Of a DNA stretch of 64,000 nucleotides, positions 1 to 8,383 are shown in pieces. The stretch lies in the NCBI RefSeq assembly GCF_002443295.1, contig NZ_BAOS01000029.1, positions 1 to 64,000 of the forward strand. The letters are read 5' to 3'. The position numbers and the translations under genes are program-made. The notes beneath the pieces were generated by a model. The model was not told the DNA's origin. It saw only the letters and a list, made by a program, of their open reading frames with translations, and did no database searches. This stretch comes from Candidatus Scalindua japonica (GTDB lineage: Bacteria; Planctomycetota; Brocadiia; Brocadiales; Scalinduaceae). The stretch's first letter is position 1, and each line of letters opens with the position of its first letter.

Positions 1-98
1 CCATTGAGGGGTACTCATAAGATCATTATGCATTTATCCAGTGGATTGCGCAGTTTTTTCGTAATGTACTGGACAAGATTAACCGGCAATTAAATACA

Positions 99-126
99 TT
101 GAAATTTTCTCTGGATATGTTATAAT
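99..126 (+). promoter_or_regulatory. Transposase promoter, probably giving a leaderless mRNA
   Basis: TTGAAA (99-104) and a perfect TATAAT (121-126) are separated by 16 bases. The transposase ATG begins at 133, only six bases after the -10 box. Transcription would therefore start at or next to the A of the start codon, and no ribosome-binding site is possible. The promoter lies just inside the left inverted repeat, so it moves with the element. Confidence 0.6.
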
Positions 127-132
127 TGCTGC

Positions 133-1167
133 ATGGAAAATATCGATGCACGAAAACTTTCAACAGAAACCCAGCAACAGATACGTAACCAATCAATTCG
201 ACTCAGAAAGTCTGGAAAAACTTACAGAGAAATATCAGAGATTACCGGTATTCATCTAAATACTATTGCCAGATGGTGTAAAGCTTATCAGCGTAAAGGT
301 GCTAAAGCTATTCAAATTAAGAGAAGGGGTAGACGAGTGGGTAACTGCCGAACATTGACCCCGGAGCGAGAAAGAGAAATCCAGAAAATTATTTATGAGA
401 AGTGTCCTGATCAGCTTAAATTTTCTTTTGCATTGTGGACTCGTAAAGCAGTTCAGCAGTTAATCAAACAACTCTGTTGCTTTGATATGCCGGTACGAAC
501 TGTAGGTGAATATTTAAAACGATGGGGTTTTACGCCTCAAAAGCCATTACGCAGAGCTTACAAGCAGAATTCTAAAGCCGTTAATGAATGGCTGGATAAA
601 GAGTATCCTGCAATTGCACAAAAAGCTAAAAAAGAAAAAGCAGAAATCCACTGGGGAGATGAAACGGGACTTTGTAATGACAGTTATCACGGCAGAAGCT
701 ATGCACCACGAGGGCAAACACCCGCGATTCGCCTTCACCCCAGGTGCAAACGGGTGAATTTGATTTCTACAGTTACGAATCAAGGCAAGGTAAGATTTAT
801 GGTATATAAGGATAAAATGAATTCTAGTACTCTTATAAAATTTATGAAACGCCTTATCAAAGATTCAACAAGAAAGATATTTCTGGTTCTTGATAATTTA
901 AAGGTTCATCATAGTCACATTGTAAGGAATTGGCGACAAAAGCATAAAGAGCAAATAGAGGTTTTCTTTTTACCCTCTTACTCCCCGGAGTTAAATCCAG
1001 ATGAGTATTTAAATTGTGATTTAAAAGCAGGTGTACATTCCAAAACGCCTGCAAGAACAAAAGAGCAACTCAAGAATAAGGCAATATCTCATCTGAGAAA
1101 ACTTCAAAAGTCTCCGGGCAGAGTAAGGAAATACTTTAAACATCCAAAAATTGCGTATGCTGCATAG
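133..1167 (+). CDS. IS630 family transposase
   Basis: This 344-residue DDE transposase would catalyse cut-and-paste movement of the surrounding element. The N-terminal third is a helix-turn-helix DNA-binding region of the Tc1/IS630 type (residues about 10-70, containing GKTYREISEITGIHLNTIARW). The catalytic domain shows all three acidic sites: Asp in IHWGDETGLC, Asp in FLVLDNLKVHHS and Glu in SPELNPDEYLN. The frame is intact, and terminal inverted repeats lie about 37 bases before the start codon and 6 bases after the stop codon. The ATG at 133 is favoured because it sits directly behind a strong promoter. Codon use is not strikingly different from the neighbours. Confidence 0.9.
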   Translation: MENIDARKLSTETQQQIRNQSIRLRKSGKTYREISEITGIHLNTIARWCKAYQRKGAKAIQIKRRGRRVGNCRTLTPEREREIQKIIYEKCPDQLKFSFALWTRKAVQQLIKQLCCFDMPVRTVGEYLKRWGFTPQKPLRRAYKQNSKAVNEWLDKEYPAIAQKAKKEKAEIHWGDETGLCNDSYHGRSYAPRGQTPAIRLHPRCKRVNLISTVTNQGKVRFMVYKDKMNSSTLIKFMKRLIKDSTRKIFLVLDNLKVHHSHIVRNWRQKHKEQIEVFFLPSYSPELNPDEYLNCDLKAGVHSKTPARTKEQLKNKAISHLRKLQKSPGRVRKYFKHPKIAYAA

Positions 1168-1193
1168 TCAATCTATTTAATTGCCGGGTTAAT

Positions 1194-1480
1194 AAGTGTA
1201 ATGTTTGTATTATTACGAAACTTTCGAGAGAATTATTCTGTGTTGCATGTTTAGCGTTGACACAACTCCCCTTTCAAACTATACAATTCGCTTAAAATTG
1301 GTTTTTCATAAAGTTAAAGTAAAAATGAATCTGCCTGTTCCGTATTAATCTTCATTTTTACTTTGGTATTTCTATGGCTATATGGTATTTTTTACTCAAA
1401 TATTAAACATAGATATACTTGACAAGAATGGGAGAAAATGAGAAACTTCTTTTTGGATTGTTATTCTTTCTAAATATTAC
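1194..1480. other. Intergenic region with a 14-bp perfect inverted repeat
   Basis: No gene is seen here. A perfect 14-bp inverted repeat (arms 1316-1329 and 1351-1364, 21-base loop) could fold as a long AT-rich hairpin. It has no GC-rich core, so it is not a classical terminator, although T-rich sequence follows. A TTGACA box at 1419-1424 could be the -35 element for the radical SAM cluster, but no convincing -10 box follows it. Confidence 0.45.
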
Positions 1481-3061
1481 ATGAATTCTGATATTAAAAA
1501 CAGTTTATTAGTTAATCCTCTTTATACCCCTGTTTCATTTTCCAACCACTACAAAACCTGTAAGATGTTTGGGGCTCGCTATCTAACCCCTCCTCTTGGG
1601 TTAATTACCGTAGCATCATTATTACCTGATAACTGGAATGTGAGACTTATTGATTGTAATGTCAGTTCACTTACTACTGCGGATATCGAATGGTCAGACA
1701 TTGTATTCAGTAGTGGAATGGTGACACAGCAAGATGATCATCTTGCGCTAATTAAACAAGTTAAAGATCTCAATAAGTTTCACGTAATTGGTGGCCCTGA
1801 TCCTACTGCCCGTCCGGATGTATATGAAAACTGCGATTCTTTAGTCCTTGGAGAAGCGGAAGTCAGTCTGCCTTTATTCCTGAAAGATTATTTTTATTCT
1901 ACTCCAGAATCTATTTACAAATCTTCTAACCTACAGGCAGATATGAAGAAGAGCCCCGCACCAAGATTCGATCTTCTAGAATTTGAAAGATACTTGTATT
2001 TGAACATTCAGACTTCAAGAGGCTGTCCTTTTTCATGTGAATATTGCAATATCTCAATGTTAAATGGAGTTGGACATCGGGCAAAAAGTATTAAACAGGT
2101 TTTGTTAGAGCTTCAACAAATATATGATTTGGGATATAGGGGGGTTATGCACGTGGTAGACAGCAATTTTATTGGAAATGAGCAACATGCCAAGGAAATC
2201 CTTTTGGGACTTAAAGATTGGCAGGATGCGAGACGCAGGCCTTACCTGTTTAGTACAGATGTTTCTATAAATCTTGCGGATGATAAGGAATTGCTTATAA
2301 TGATGCGTGAAGCCGGTTTTAATAGCGTAAATATTGGAATAGAAACGCCCAATAGAAAGACATTACTCTCTTCGTACAAAAAGGTTAACGTAAATCGCTC
2401 TATGCCTCAAAATATTCGTGAAATTTATAAAAACGGAATAAGTGTTATACCTTATTACGTTTTAGGATTTGATAATGACGATAAAGATGCTTTTGTAGAG
2501 ATTATGGATTGTATAGAAAAATCAGATACACCTCTTAATTATATAAGACTTTTAGTGGCTATTCCGGAAACAGCTCTTGCCGAGAGACTAAAGAAGGAGG
2601 GACGTCTGCATAAAAATTTTGATGTCTTTCCTGAGAATGGAGATGTTCTGGATTACTTCTTGAACTTTGAAACACTTAGACCAAGGGAAGAGATTCTGGA
2701 AGAGTATATGAGTTTATTTAAAAAAGTGTATAGCCCTGCCAATTTCTTCAGGAGGTTGAGAAATTCAGTGACAATGTTAGGATTTTTTCAGAAGGCCCCC
2801 AGGTTGCCTAAGAAAAAGATGTTCCTTTTTCTCAAAGGAGCTATACAAATGTTTGCTATTTCTGGCATTCTTTCCTCTTACAAGTACGAGTACTGGAAGA
2901 CTCTTTTCTATTGCTCTTTTGTAAACTACAGGGCATTGCCTTATACGATTGGGCTTATAGCGTGTTACCATCAAATAAAATTATTCGAGAGTTTAATGTC
3001 AGAACGATTTAATAATGAAATTTTTCTTTTAAAAAAGGAAATGAAAAGTCTTGCTAATTGA
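1481..3061 (+). CDS. B12-binding radical SAM enzyme, HpnP-like (DUF4070 architecture)
   Basis: The 526-residue protein has a cobalamin-binding-like N-terminal domain (about 5-140), a radical SAM core with the [4Fe-4S] motif C182-x3-C186-x2-C189 in TSRGCPFSCEYCN, and a C-terminal DUF4070-like region. The stretches TPPLGLITVASLLPD, HVIGGPDPTA and VDSNFIGNEQHAKE closely resemble HpnP, the hopanoid C-2 methylase, and its relatives. The family methylates or rearranges unactivated carbons using S-adenosylmethionine and cobalamin. The substrate here is unknown. It heads a same-strand cluster with a carrier protein, a thioesterase and an acyl-AMP ligase, so a lipid or acyl substrate is likely, while hopanoid is only one alternative. 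It starts with ATG and no strong ribosome-binding site is visible. Confidence 0.85.
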   Translation: MNSDIKNSLLVNPLYTPVSFSNHYKTCKMFGARYLTPPLGLITVASLLPDNWNVRLIDCNVSSLTTADIEWSDIVFSSGMVTQQDDHLALIKQVKDLNKFHVIGGPDPTARPDVYENCDSLVLGEAEVSLPLFLKDYFYSTPESIYKSSNLQADMKKSPAPRFDLLEFERYLYLNIQTSRGCPFSCEYCNISMLNGVGHRAKSIKQVLLELQQIYDLGYRGVMHVVDSNFIGNEQHAKEILLGLKDWQDARRRPYLFSTDVSINLADDKELLIMMREAGFNSVNIGIETPNRKTLLSSYKKVNVNRSMPQNIREIYKNGISVIPYYVLGFDNDDKDAFVEIMDCIEKSDTPLNYIRLLVAIPETALAERLKKEGRLHKNFDVFPENGDVLDYFLNFETLRPREEILEEYMSLFKKVYSPANFFRRLRNSVTMLGFFQKAPRLPKKKMFLFLKGAIQMFAISGILSSYKYEYWKTLFYCSFVNYRALPYTIGLIACYHQIKLFESLMSERFNNEIFLLKKEMKSLAN

Positions 3062-3204
3062 CTATTAATAATCAATATCAATGTACAAGGTAAGCGTAAA
3101 ATATTATCATCTCTACAAGCAGGAGAAGCCCGATAGAAAATTTATTATTTACTACTATATACGATCCAACACCCCTGCTTGATAGATGGGCGGCGACAGA
3201 TCAG

Positions 3205-4803
3205 ATGGCATATCGACTCACACGTGGCCAGGGTATTTTTACCCTTCAGGAACATGCCCACTCTTATCCATTACATATTCTTGCACAGAACATAGACAAC
3301 CCTTCGGTTGTTCTTGAATGGCCTAGTTTGGATGGGTTAATAAATGAGTTGAAAAGTGGGAACTATGATTATGTTTGTATTACTTTCATGACCAGGGATT
3401 TAAACAAACTTCGTGAGATGTCTGAGCTTATCAGGGAATATTCTCCAGAATCAAAAATAGTTATAGGTGGTTATGGTGTTGTCTGTATGGTTGACGAAGT
3501 GGAAAAAGAGTTTGAAGATACTTATGATTATATTTGCCGTGAAGAAGGTATCTTGTATATGCGTAACTTGTTAAAAGAAAAAACAGATGCACCTGTCTGT
3601 TGCCGTTTACCGCAGGGAGGCAGCACTATTCCCTGGCTTTCCGCTCGTTCACGAGGAAATATAGGAGCCTTGCTTGCCGGTTTAGGTTGTACAAATCGTT
3701 GCCCTTTCTGTATTACAAGCTTTTATACAAAAGGCAACTATGTCCCGGTAATGAATGTTGATCAACTTTACAAGGGTATGGTTAAGTATTGGGAAACAAA
3801 TCCATTTACGATCTCTGTAAATATATATGGCGAGAATTTTCTGGATTATAAGGAAGACGTTAAAAAGTTGGGACGACTGATTAGGGATGATAATAAATTT
3901 GGTCTCAAGAGGCTCAATTATTTTACTTTTGGTACTGTCAACGCCATCAGCAAATTTGACCCTGAAGAGTTACTATTAAATGGTTTGGATACGGTATGGA
4001 TTGGTGTAGAATCACTCTATGCTAACCTGGAAAAGCTTAATGGATACGATGTGAAAAAAGTGTTTCAAGGCATGAACGAGATTGGAATCAAGACTATTGG
4101 CTCATGGATGTGTGGCCTTGAAACTCAAGATCAAAATAACATAGCAAATGATGAAGATTATCTCATCTCGCTTAATCCATCATTTCAACAAATATCTATC
4201 TTGACAGACGAGACAAGTATGCCCTGGGTAAACAAAAACAATCAAAACAGTGGAAGATCGTATCCCTGGGAAAACTTCCATTTATATGGCAAAACATTTG
4301 AACCAAAAAATTTTTCTTATGAACAGTTACTGGATAGGATTGAAAACGTTTATGACAAGATGTATAAAGTGAATGGGCCCTCAATAATGCGTATGTTGAA
4401 AACTAACATGAACGGTTACAAATTCTGTAAAAAATCCAAACATACACTTTTGAAAAATGACAAAGCTAGTTTTTTTCGACAGAGGGTTAACGCCTATTCG
4501 TCACTATTAAAGGCATGTATGGAATTTGCGCCAAGTGAGCGTGTAAAGAATTTGTTAGCAGAATTGGAGTCTGAAATTGTTGAACACTTTGGGCCTTTTA
4601 CCATTAGGCAAAAAGAGTTTAATGAGCTTATATTACGAAAAGCAGTACGAGAACAGAAGGTGAGAGAAAACGATGAACATTCAATTAAAGCAGATGATTT
4701 TCGCCGTTATGTTTATCCCTCAGGATCAAAAAACCGTTTTAGGAAAAAGCCTTATACGGTTGCCTATCCTGATCTTAAATTAACCGCTCCATCTCTCGTT
4801 TAG
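3205..4803 (+). CDS. B12-type radical SAM enzyme, start codon uncertain
   Basis: This second radical SAM enzyme carries C162-x3-C166-x2-C169 (GCTNRCPFC, numbered from the first ATG) after an N-terminal Rossmann-like domain of the cobalamin-binding type (IVIGGYG near 86-91). Its C-terminal 200 residues are charged and not recognised. The frame stays open and protein-like upstream of the ATG at 3205, back to a stop at 3097-3099, and encodes NLLFTTIYDPTPLLDRWAAT. The mature protein therefore probably starts further upstream. No ATG, GTG or TTG exists there, but AGGAG (3121-3125) lies seven bases before an in-frame ATA at 3133. Its function is unknown; the cluster context suggests action on an acyl-carrier-bound substrate. 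Confidence 0.8.
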   Translation: MAYRLTRGQGIFTLQEHAHSYPLHILAQNIDNPSVVLEWPSLDGLINELKSGNYDYVCITFMTRDLNKLREMSELIREYSPESKIVIGGYGVVCMVDEVEKEFEDTYDYICREEGILYMRNLLKEKTDAPVCCRLPQGGSTIPWLSARSRGNIGALLAGLGCTNRCPFCITSFYTKGNYVPVMNVDQLYKGMVKYWETNPFTISVNIYGENFLDYKEDVKKLGRLIRDDNKFGLKRLNYFTFGTVNAISKFDPEELLLNGLDTVWIGVESLYANLEKLNGYDVKKVFQGMNEIGIKTIGSWMCGLETQDQNNIANDEDYLISLNPSFQQISILTDETSMPWVNKNNQNSGRSYPWENFHLYGKTFEPKNFSYEQLLDRIENVYDKMYKVNGPSIMRMLKTNMNGYKFCKKSKHTLLKNDKASFFRQRVNAYSSLLKACMEFAPSERVKNLLAELESEIVEHFGPFTIRQKEFNELILRKAVREQKVRENDEHSIKADDFRRYVYPSGSKNRFRKKPYTVAYPDLKLTAPSLV

Positions 4804-4875
4804 TGGATAGAGTATGGAAAATTAATATATCATTAAAAGAACAGTTCCAGCCAGTCATTAGAAAGGAAAGCACAT

Positions 4876-5151
4876 TTGGACAAGTCTGAAATATGCGATA
4901 AAATTTACAGGGTATTACGAGAAGTTAATCCAAATCTGGAGCAGTCGAAGATTTCGGAAGAAGCATCTTTTTTTGACTATGACATTGACTCGCTTAAACT
5001 TATAGAGCTAGGCCTGCGAATTGAGTCAGAATTCGATCAAGAGTTAAACCTTGACGACTGGGTAGACTGGGAATCACAAAAGGAAAACAGTGCTTTTTCT
5101 ATTTCTTCTTTCATTGAGTATGTTCAGAATACCGTTGATAGAGAAAAGTAG
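4876..5151 (+). CDS. Acyl carrier protein
   Basis: This small acidic four-helix protein of 91 residues carries the phosphopantetheine attachment motif DYDIDSLKLIELG, with Ser39 as the expected modified serine. After activation by a phosphopantetheinyl transferase, which is not encoded in the window, it would tether an acyl chain as a thioester. It is more divergent than a housekeeping AcpP and stands apart from any fab genes, so a dedicated role in the surrounding cluster is likely. The fatty acyl-AMP ligase downstream is the obvious loading enzyme and the hotdog thioesterase the obvious release enzyme. The start is TTG, preceded by a GGAAAG ribosome-binding site. Confidence 0.88.
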   Translation: MDKSEICDKIYRVLREVNPNLEQSKISEEASFFDYDIDSLKLIELGLRIESEFDQELNLDDWVDWESQKENSAFSISSFIEYVQNTVDREK

Positions 5152-5169
5152 TTTTATGTGTAAAGAAAC

Positions 5170-6165
5170 ATGAATAATATAAGGGTTGTCAGTTCATATC
5201 TTGAAGAACAGAGGAGTGTGGCTTATGCGGATTTTGTCGGTAAGAAATGGATTAAAGGGTTTGTTTCTACCTTAATCAAAAATGGATATAGTTTAAACGA
5301 TTTTGATTTTCAATTTATTGAATTGCCTGACTCTATAAATGATACAGAAACTTTATTTCAAGAATTTGTTAATGATAATGTTCAATTAATTATATGTGCG
5401 GGTAATGATTCTGTTTACCGTCTGGCAGCAATTAATAGAACAATCCCAATGCTATATTTTGGAACACACCCGGAAAATAACGGATTGGAAATTATAGATA
5501 AGCAAAACATTTCGGGTGTCAGATTAAACCTGCCGTTAATATGGAGCTTGAAAAATTTTTCAATATTAAAGAGATTACTCCCTGATTTAGAGGAAATCTA
5601 TATACCAATTTATCTGTTATCGGAGTTTGATACTCCTAACGTCCGGGTAAATCATGAACTCTTTCGCGCCCAAAAGAAAGGTTTTTGGATTCCCGGGCAT
5701 TCAAGCTATATCGGTTATAAAAGCATACATTTCCTGTCAGAAAGTTTAGGCTGTCGATATTACGAATGTCCATATATTACACGGGATGAATTAGAAACAT
5801 GCCTTGGTCAGATCAATCCTGAAAAAACCGCCCTGATTGGGTTTAACGATACTACGTTATTAAAAGGAGGAGTCGATCTGGTTCTAAATAATACGCGTAG
5901 AAATGGGATTCCAGTTTTTTGGGTAAACAATTTTTCAATAGTTAAAGCTGGAGGAGTAGCGGATTTCTCCAGTGATTTTGAAAGAGTGGGAAAACTGATT
6001 GGTTCGATGAGTTTACAATTATTACGTGATAATATCCCAATTGAAAAGATAATGTTTAGAGAAGATCCGGCTGAAAAATTTAGCCTAAACCTGAAAACCT
6101 GTAGGGAGATGTCTATTCACGTTTCTCAGGAAATTTTAGATAGTTTTCATGTGATTGAGGAATAA
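5170..6165 (+). CDS. Signal-less periplasmic-binding-fold protein (ABC_sub_bind-like)
   Basis: The 331-residue protein resembles the ABC_sub_bind (PF04392-like) branch of type I periplasmic-binding proteins. The repeated alpha/beta pattern includes LIICAGNDSVYRLAAINR and IPMLYFGTHPENN, and a second half starts near residue 130. No signal peptide or lipobox is visible at the N-terminus (MNNIRVVSSYLEEQ), and no permease or ATPase is adjacent, so it is unlikely to serve transport. It begins 18 bases after the carrier protein gene and ends 12 bases before the thioesterase gene, which indicates co-transcription. It may bind a cluster intermediate or act as a sensor, but this is inference. The fold assignment is moderately secure and the function is unknown. 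Confidence 0.6.
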   Translation: MNNIRVVSSYLEEQRSVAYADFVGKKWIKGFVSTLIKNGYSLNDFDFQFIELPDSINDTETLFQEFVNDNVQLIICAGNDSVYRLAAINRTIPMLYFGTHPENNGLEIIDKQNISGVRLNLPLIWSLKNFSILKRLLPDLEEIYIPIYLLSEFDTPNVRVNHELFRAQKKGFWIPGHSSYIGYKSIHFLSESLGCRYYECPYITRDELETCLGQINPEKTALIGFNDTTLLKGGVDLVLNNTRRNGIPVFWVNNFSIVKAGGVADFSSDFERVGKLIGSMSLQLLRDNIPIEKIMFREDPAEKFSLNLKTCREMSIHVSQEILDSFHVIEE

Positions 6166-6177
6166 GGATTAAATTGA

Positions 6178-6633
6178 ATGGATACAATGCTGGGCTACCA
6201 CGAAACACCTGTTCGTGTTCAATTCAAAGACATTGACCGATATGGCCAGCTTTGGCATGGCCATGCCGCTTCTTATTTCGAGATTGGACGCGTGGATATT
6301 GTTAGAAAATTTGATTTATCTGTATCTGCCCTATTAAAAGAAAAGGTTATGGCGCCAATAATTGAATTGTCGTGTGAATATAAAAGCCCTGCTTTTGATG
6401 ACGAGTTGCTTATCGTTCAAACAACGTTATTAAAACCCGAGAAACCCTTGCCATACTTAACATTCCATTATCATATTGTAAAAAACGGTAATGATATAAT
6501 ATTAACCGGCAAAACGAAGCAGGTTATTGTACGAAATGATGGACAAATACGTTTTCGTATACCCTCAACAATCCAGGAAAGGCTTGAAAGGATTTGGGAA
6601 TATCTTGCGGAGCAGAAAAGTTGGAAAGAGTGA
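6178..6633 (+). CDS. Hotdog-fold acyl thioesterase (4HBT/YbgC-like)
   Basis: This 151-residue protein has the 4HBT family signature near its N-terminus: VQFKDIDRYGQLWHGHAASYFEIGR is equivalent to the usual D-x-D-x2-G-x3-H-x2-Y-x2-Y-x-E pattern. The catalytic aspartate is expected at Asp18 or Asp20. Such enzymes hydrolyse acyl-CoA or acyl-carrier thioesters in the cytoplasm. Its place between the carrier protein and the acyl-AMP ligase suggests that it releases or proofreads the acyl product. Its last codons overlap the start of the ligase gene, so the two are translationally coupled. Length is normal for the family. Confidence 0.85.
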   Translation: MDTMLGYHETPVRVQFKDIDRYGQLWHGHAASYFEIGRVDIVRKFDLSVSALLKEKVMAPIIELSCEYKSPAFDDELLIVQTTLLKPEKPLPYLTFHYHIVKNGNDIILTGKTKQVIVRNDGQIRFRIPSTIQERLERIWEYLAEQKSWKE

Positions 6634-8264
6634 AGACTGAGAACAAGTTACTCTACCAATTTAATGAGCTTGCCCAGAGTCATCCGGATGACCTTGCGGT
6701 TCGCTTTTACAACTCCTCCACAAACATTCAGGAAGTTACTTATGGGTGGCTATATAGAGAAGCTGCCAGAGTATCAAATACATTGACAAATAAATATAGA
6801 TTGCCTTCCGGGGAGGGAGTAGGAATATTTTTAGAAACATCTCTCAGTGCTATTTCGTCAATCTATGGTATATGGCTTGCGCATGGTGTTATCGTTTCCC
6901 TTCCTCTTCCAACTCGAAAAAATGATTTAGATTATTACCTGTTCAGATTAAGAACAATAATAAACCAGACTAATCTCCGTTTTATTATTGCCGGTAATGT
7001 AAGTGAGCGGATGTTAAGTAAACTGGACGTTAAGGTGACGGTAATTCAAAGTGACCAGATGGTCAAAAAAAACAAAATATTGGTAAATAACAATTATATA
7101 AATAATAGCGATGAAGTATCACTGATTCAATACACTTCAGGAAGTACATCATCTCCAAAGGGCGTCCGGCTTTCCCATAATGCTGTTGCCAATAATGTTG
7201 AAAGTATCAAAGAATGTTTGGACTTAAATAATAAATCAAAAGCATTAGGCTGGTTGCCATTGTCCCATGACATGGGGTTAATAGGAACAGTGTTATTACC
7301 TGTATATTCAAAGTGCGAGGTGACACTTTTCCCCCCAATGAGATTTATCTTGAACCCGAAAATATGGGTGCAGCTTCTTTCTAAATATAAAATTACCGTT
7401 ACCATCGGGCCAAATTTTGCTTACAATTTATGCGCGCGTAAGTTTCCTGAAGAGCTTCTTTCAACGATTGATCTTCGTTCATTGCAACATTGTTTGGTAG
7501 GTTCGGAGCCTGTCAAAAGTAAAACCTTGGAAGATTTTATCCATAAGTTTAAAAAAGCAGGATTAAGGGCCGAGTCATTGAAACCGTGTTATGGGTTAGC
7601 AGAAAATGTTGTTGCCGTGTCAATATTTAAACAAGAGTGTGCTTTTATAGAAGAACCCCACCCAGGCAGTAACGGAAATGGAAACCGAAATCAATTTGTA
7701 TCAATGGGAAAGCCCCTGCAGGGTATCTTAGTGGCAATTATGGATAATTCAGGTAAGCTACTTTCAGATAACCAGCTTGGTGAAATTGCTATTAAGGGCC
7801 ATAGTCTTATGAGTGGATATGTTGGAAAAAACCCTGAATATACATTTACTAAAGACGGCTGGTACCTGACTGGTGATCTTGGATGGAAGATCAACGGACA
7901 ACTCTATATTGCGGGAAGAAAAAGTGATGTAATAATTCGTAGCGGTGTCAATTATTATGCTCATGATATTGAAAACGAGTTAAATGATCTGGAAGGCTTA
8001 CGACAGGGAGGTATTGTCTGTTTTGGTGTAACAGATGATGAGATCGGAACAGAGCGAATAATTATATGGGTTGAAATTCATTTGTCCAGAAAAGCAGGTA
8101 AATATGAGTTAGAAAATGAAATAAACAATCGCGTGTTTAAACGTTTTGGCTTTAAACCAGATAGAATTGAAATTTTCCATAAACGTGTTATACCAAAAAC
8201 ATCCAGTGGGAAAATTAGAAGGTTTCATTGTAAAGATATTTATTTGAAAAACCAACGTACATAG
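6630..8264 (+). CDS. Fatty acyl-AMP ligase (FAAL-type adenylating enzyme)
   Basis: The ANL-superfamily enzyme (about 544 residues) should activate a fatty acid with ATP and pass the acyl-adenylate to the nearby carrier protein. The ATP-binding loop QYTSGSTSSPKG lies at about 167-178. FAAL-style signatures follow: PCYGLAENV, WYLTGDLGW, YIAGRKSDVIIRSGVNYYAHDIE (central and hinge regions) and PKTSSGKIRR near the C-terminus with the catalytic lysine. The GTG at 6630 is chosen because it overlaps the thioesterase stop codon (GTGA) and follows GGAAAGA. A longer reading from ATG 6594 would only retranslate the thioesterase tail. Its identity as FAAL rather than acyl-CoA ligase rests on the PCYGLAE and NYYAHDIE motifs. 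Confidence 0.88.
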   Translation: MKTENKLLYQFNELAQSHPDDLAVRFYNSSTNIQEVTYGWLYREAARVSNTLTNKYRLPSGEGVGIFLETSLSAISSIYGIWLAHGVIVSLPLPTRKNDLDYYLFRLRTIINQTNLRFIIAGNVSERMLSKLDVKVTVIQSDQMVKKNKILVNNNYINNSDEVSLIQYTSGSTSSPKGVRLSHNAVANNVESIKECLDLNNKSKALGWLPLSHDMGLIGTVLLPVYSKCEVTLFPPMRFILNPKIWVQLLSKYKITVTIGPNFAYNLCARKFPEELLSTIDLRSLQHCLVGSEPVKSKTLEDFIHKFKKAGLRAESLKPCYGLAENVVAVSIFKQECAFIEEPHPGSNGNGNRNQFVSMGKPLQGILVAIMDNSGKLLSDNQLGEIAIKGHSLMSGYVGKNPEYTFTKDGWYLTGDLGWKINGQLYIAGRKSDVIIRSGVNYYAHDIENELNDLEGLRQGGIVCFGVTDDEIGTERIIIWVEIHLSRKAGKYELENEINNRVFKRFGFKPDRIEIFHKRVIPKTSSGKIRRFHCKDIYLKNQRT

Positions 8265-8383
8265 ATTTTGTTAAAAAATACCAATTTAGGCGTGTCTGGA
8301 CTCAACATCTGCATAGTTTGTCAACCCGGCAGGTTTTCATACAATGAGATAAGGAGTAAATTTTTCTTCTATACGTAAAATTC

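Larger units (their letters stand above)
78..1193 (+). mobile_element. IS630-type insertion sequence, complete
   Basis: A single transposase gene lies between near-identical terminal inverted repeats. The left repeat is at 78-96 (ATTAACCGGCAATTAAATA). The right repeat is at 1174-1193 and reads the same on the reverse strand apart from one extra C. A TA dinucleotide lies within the outer edge of each repeat (80-81 and 1190-1191), which fits the TA target preference of IS630/Tc1 elements, although the exact boundary cannot be fixed by eye. The element lies 5' of a radical SAM/acyl-ligase cluster on the same strand. The open, unbroken transposase frame suggests a recent or still active copy. Confidence 0.8.

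Noticed and set aside
1-93. Open frame at the left edge ending in the IS left repeat
   Set aside because: Two frames are open over this short distance and neither gives a recognisable protein tail, so a disrupted gene cannot be claimed.
6594-6629. ATG 6594 as start of the acyl-AMP ligase
   Set aside because: It would retranslate the end of the thioesterase gene; GTG 6630 has a better ribosome-binding site and gives a GTGA overlap.
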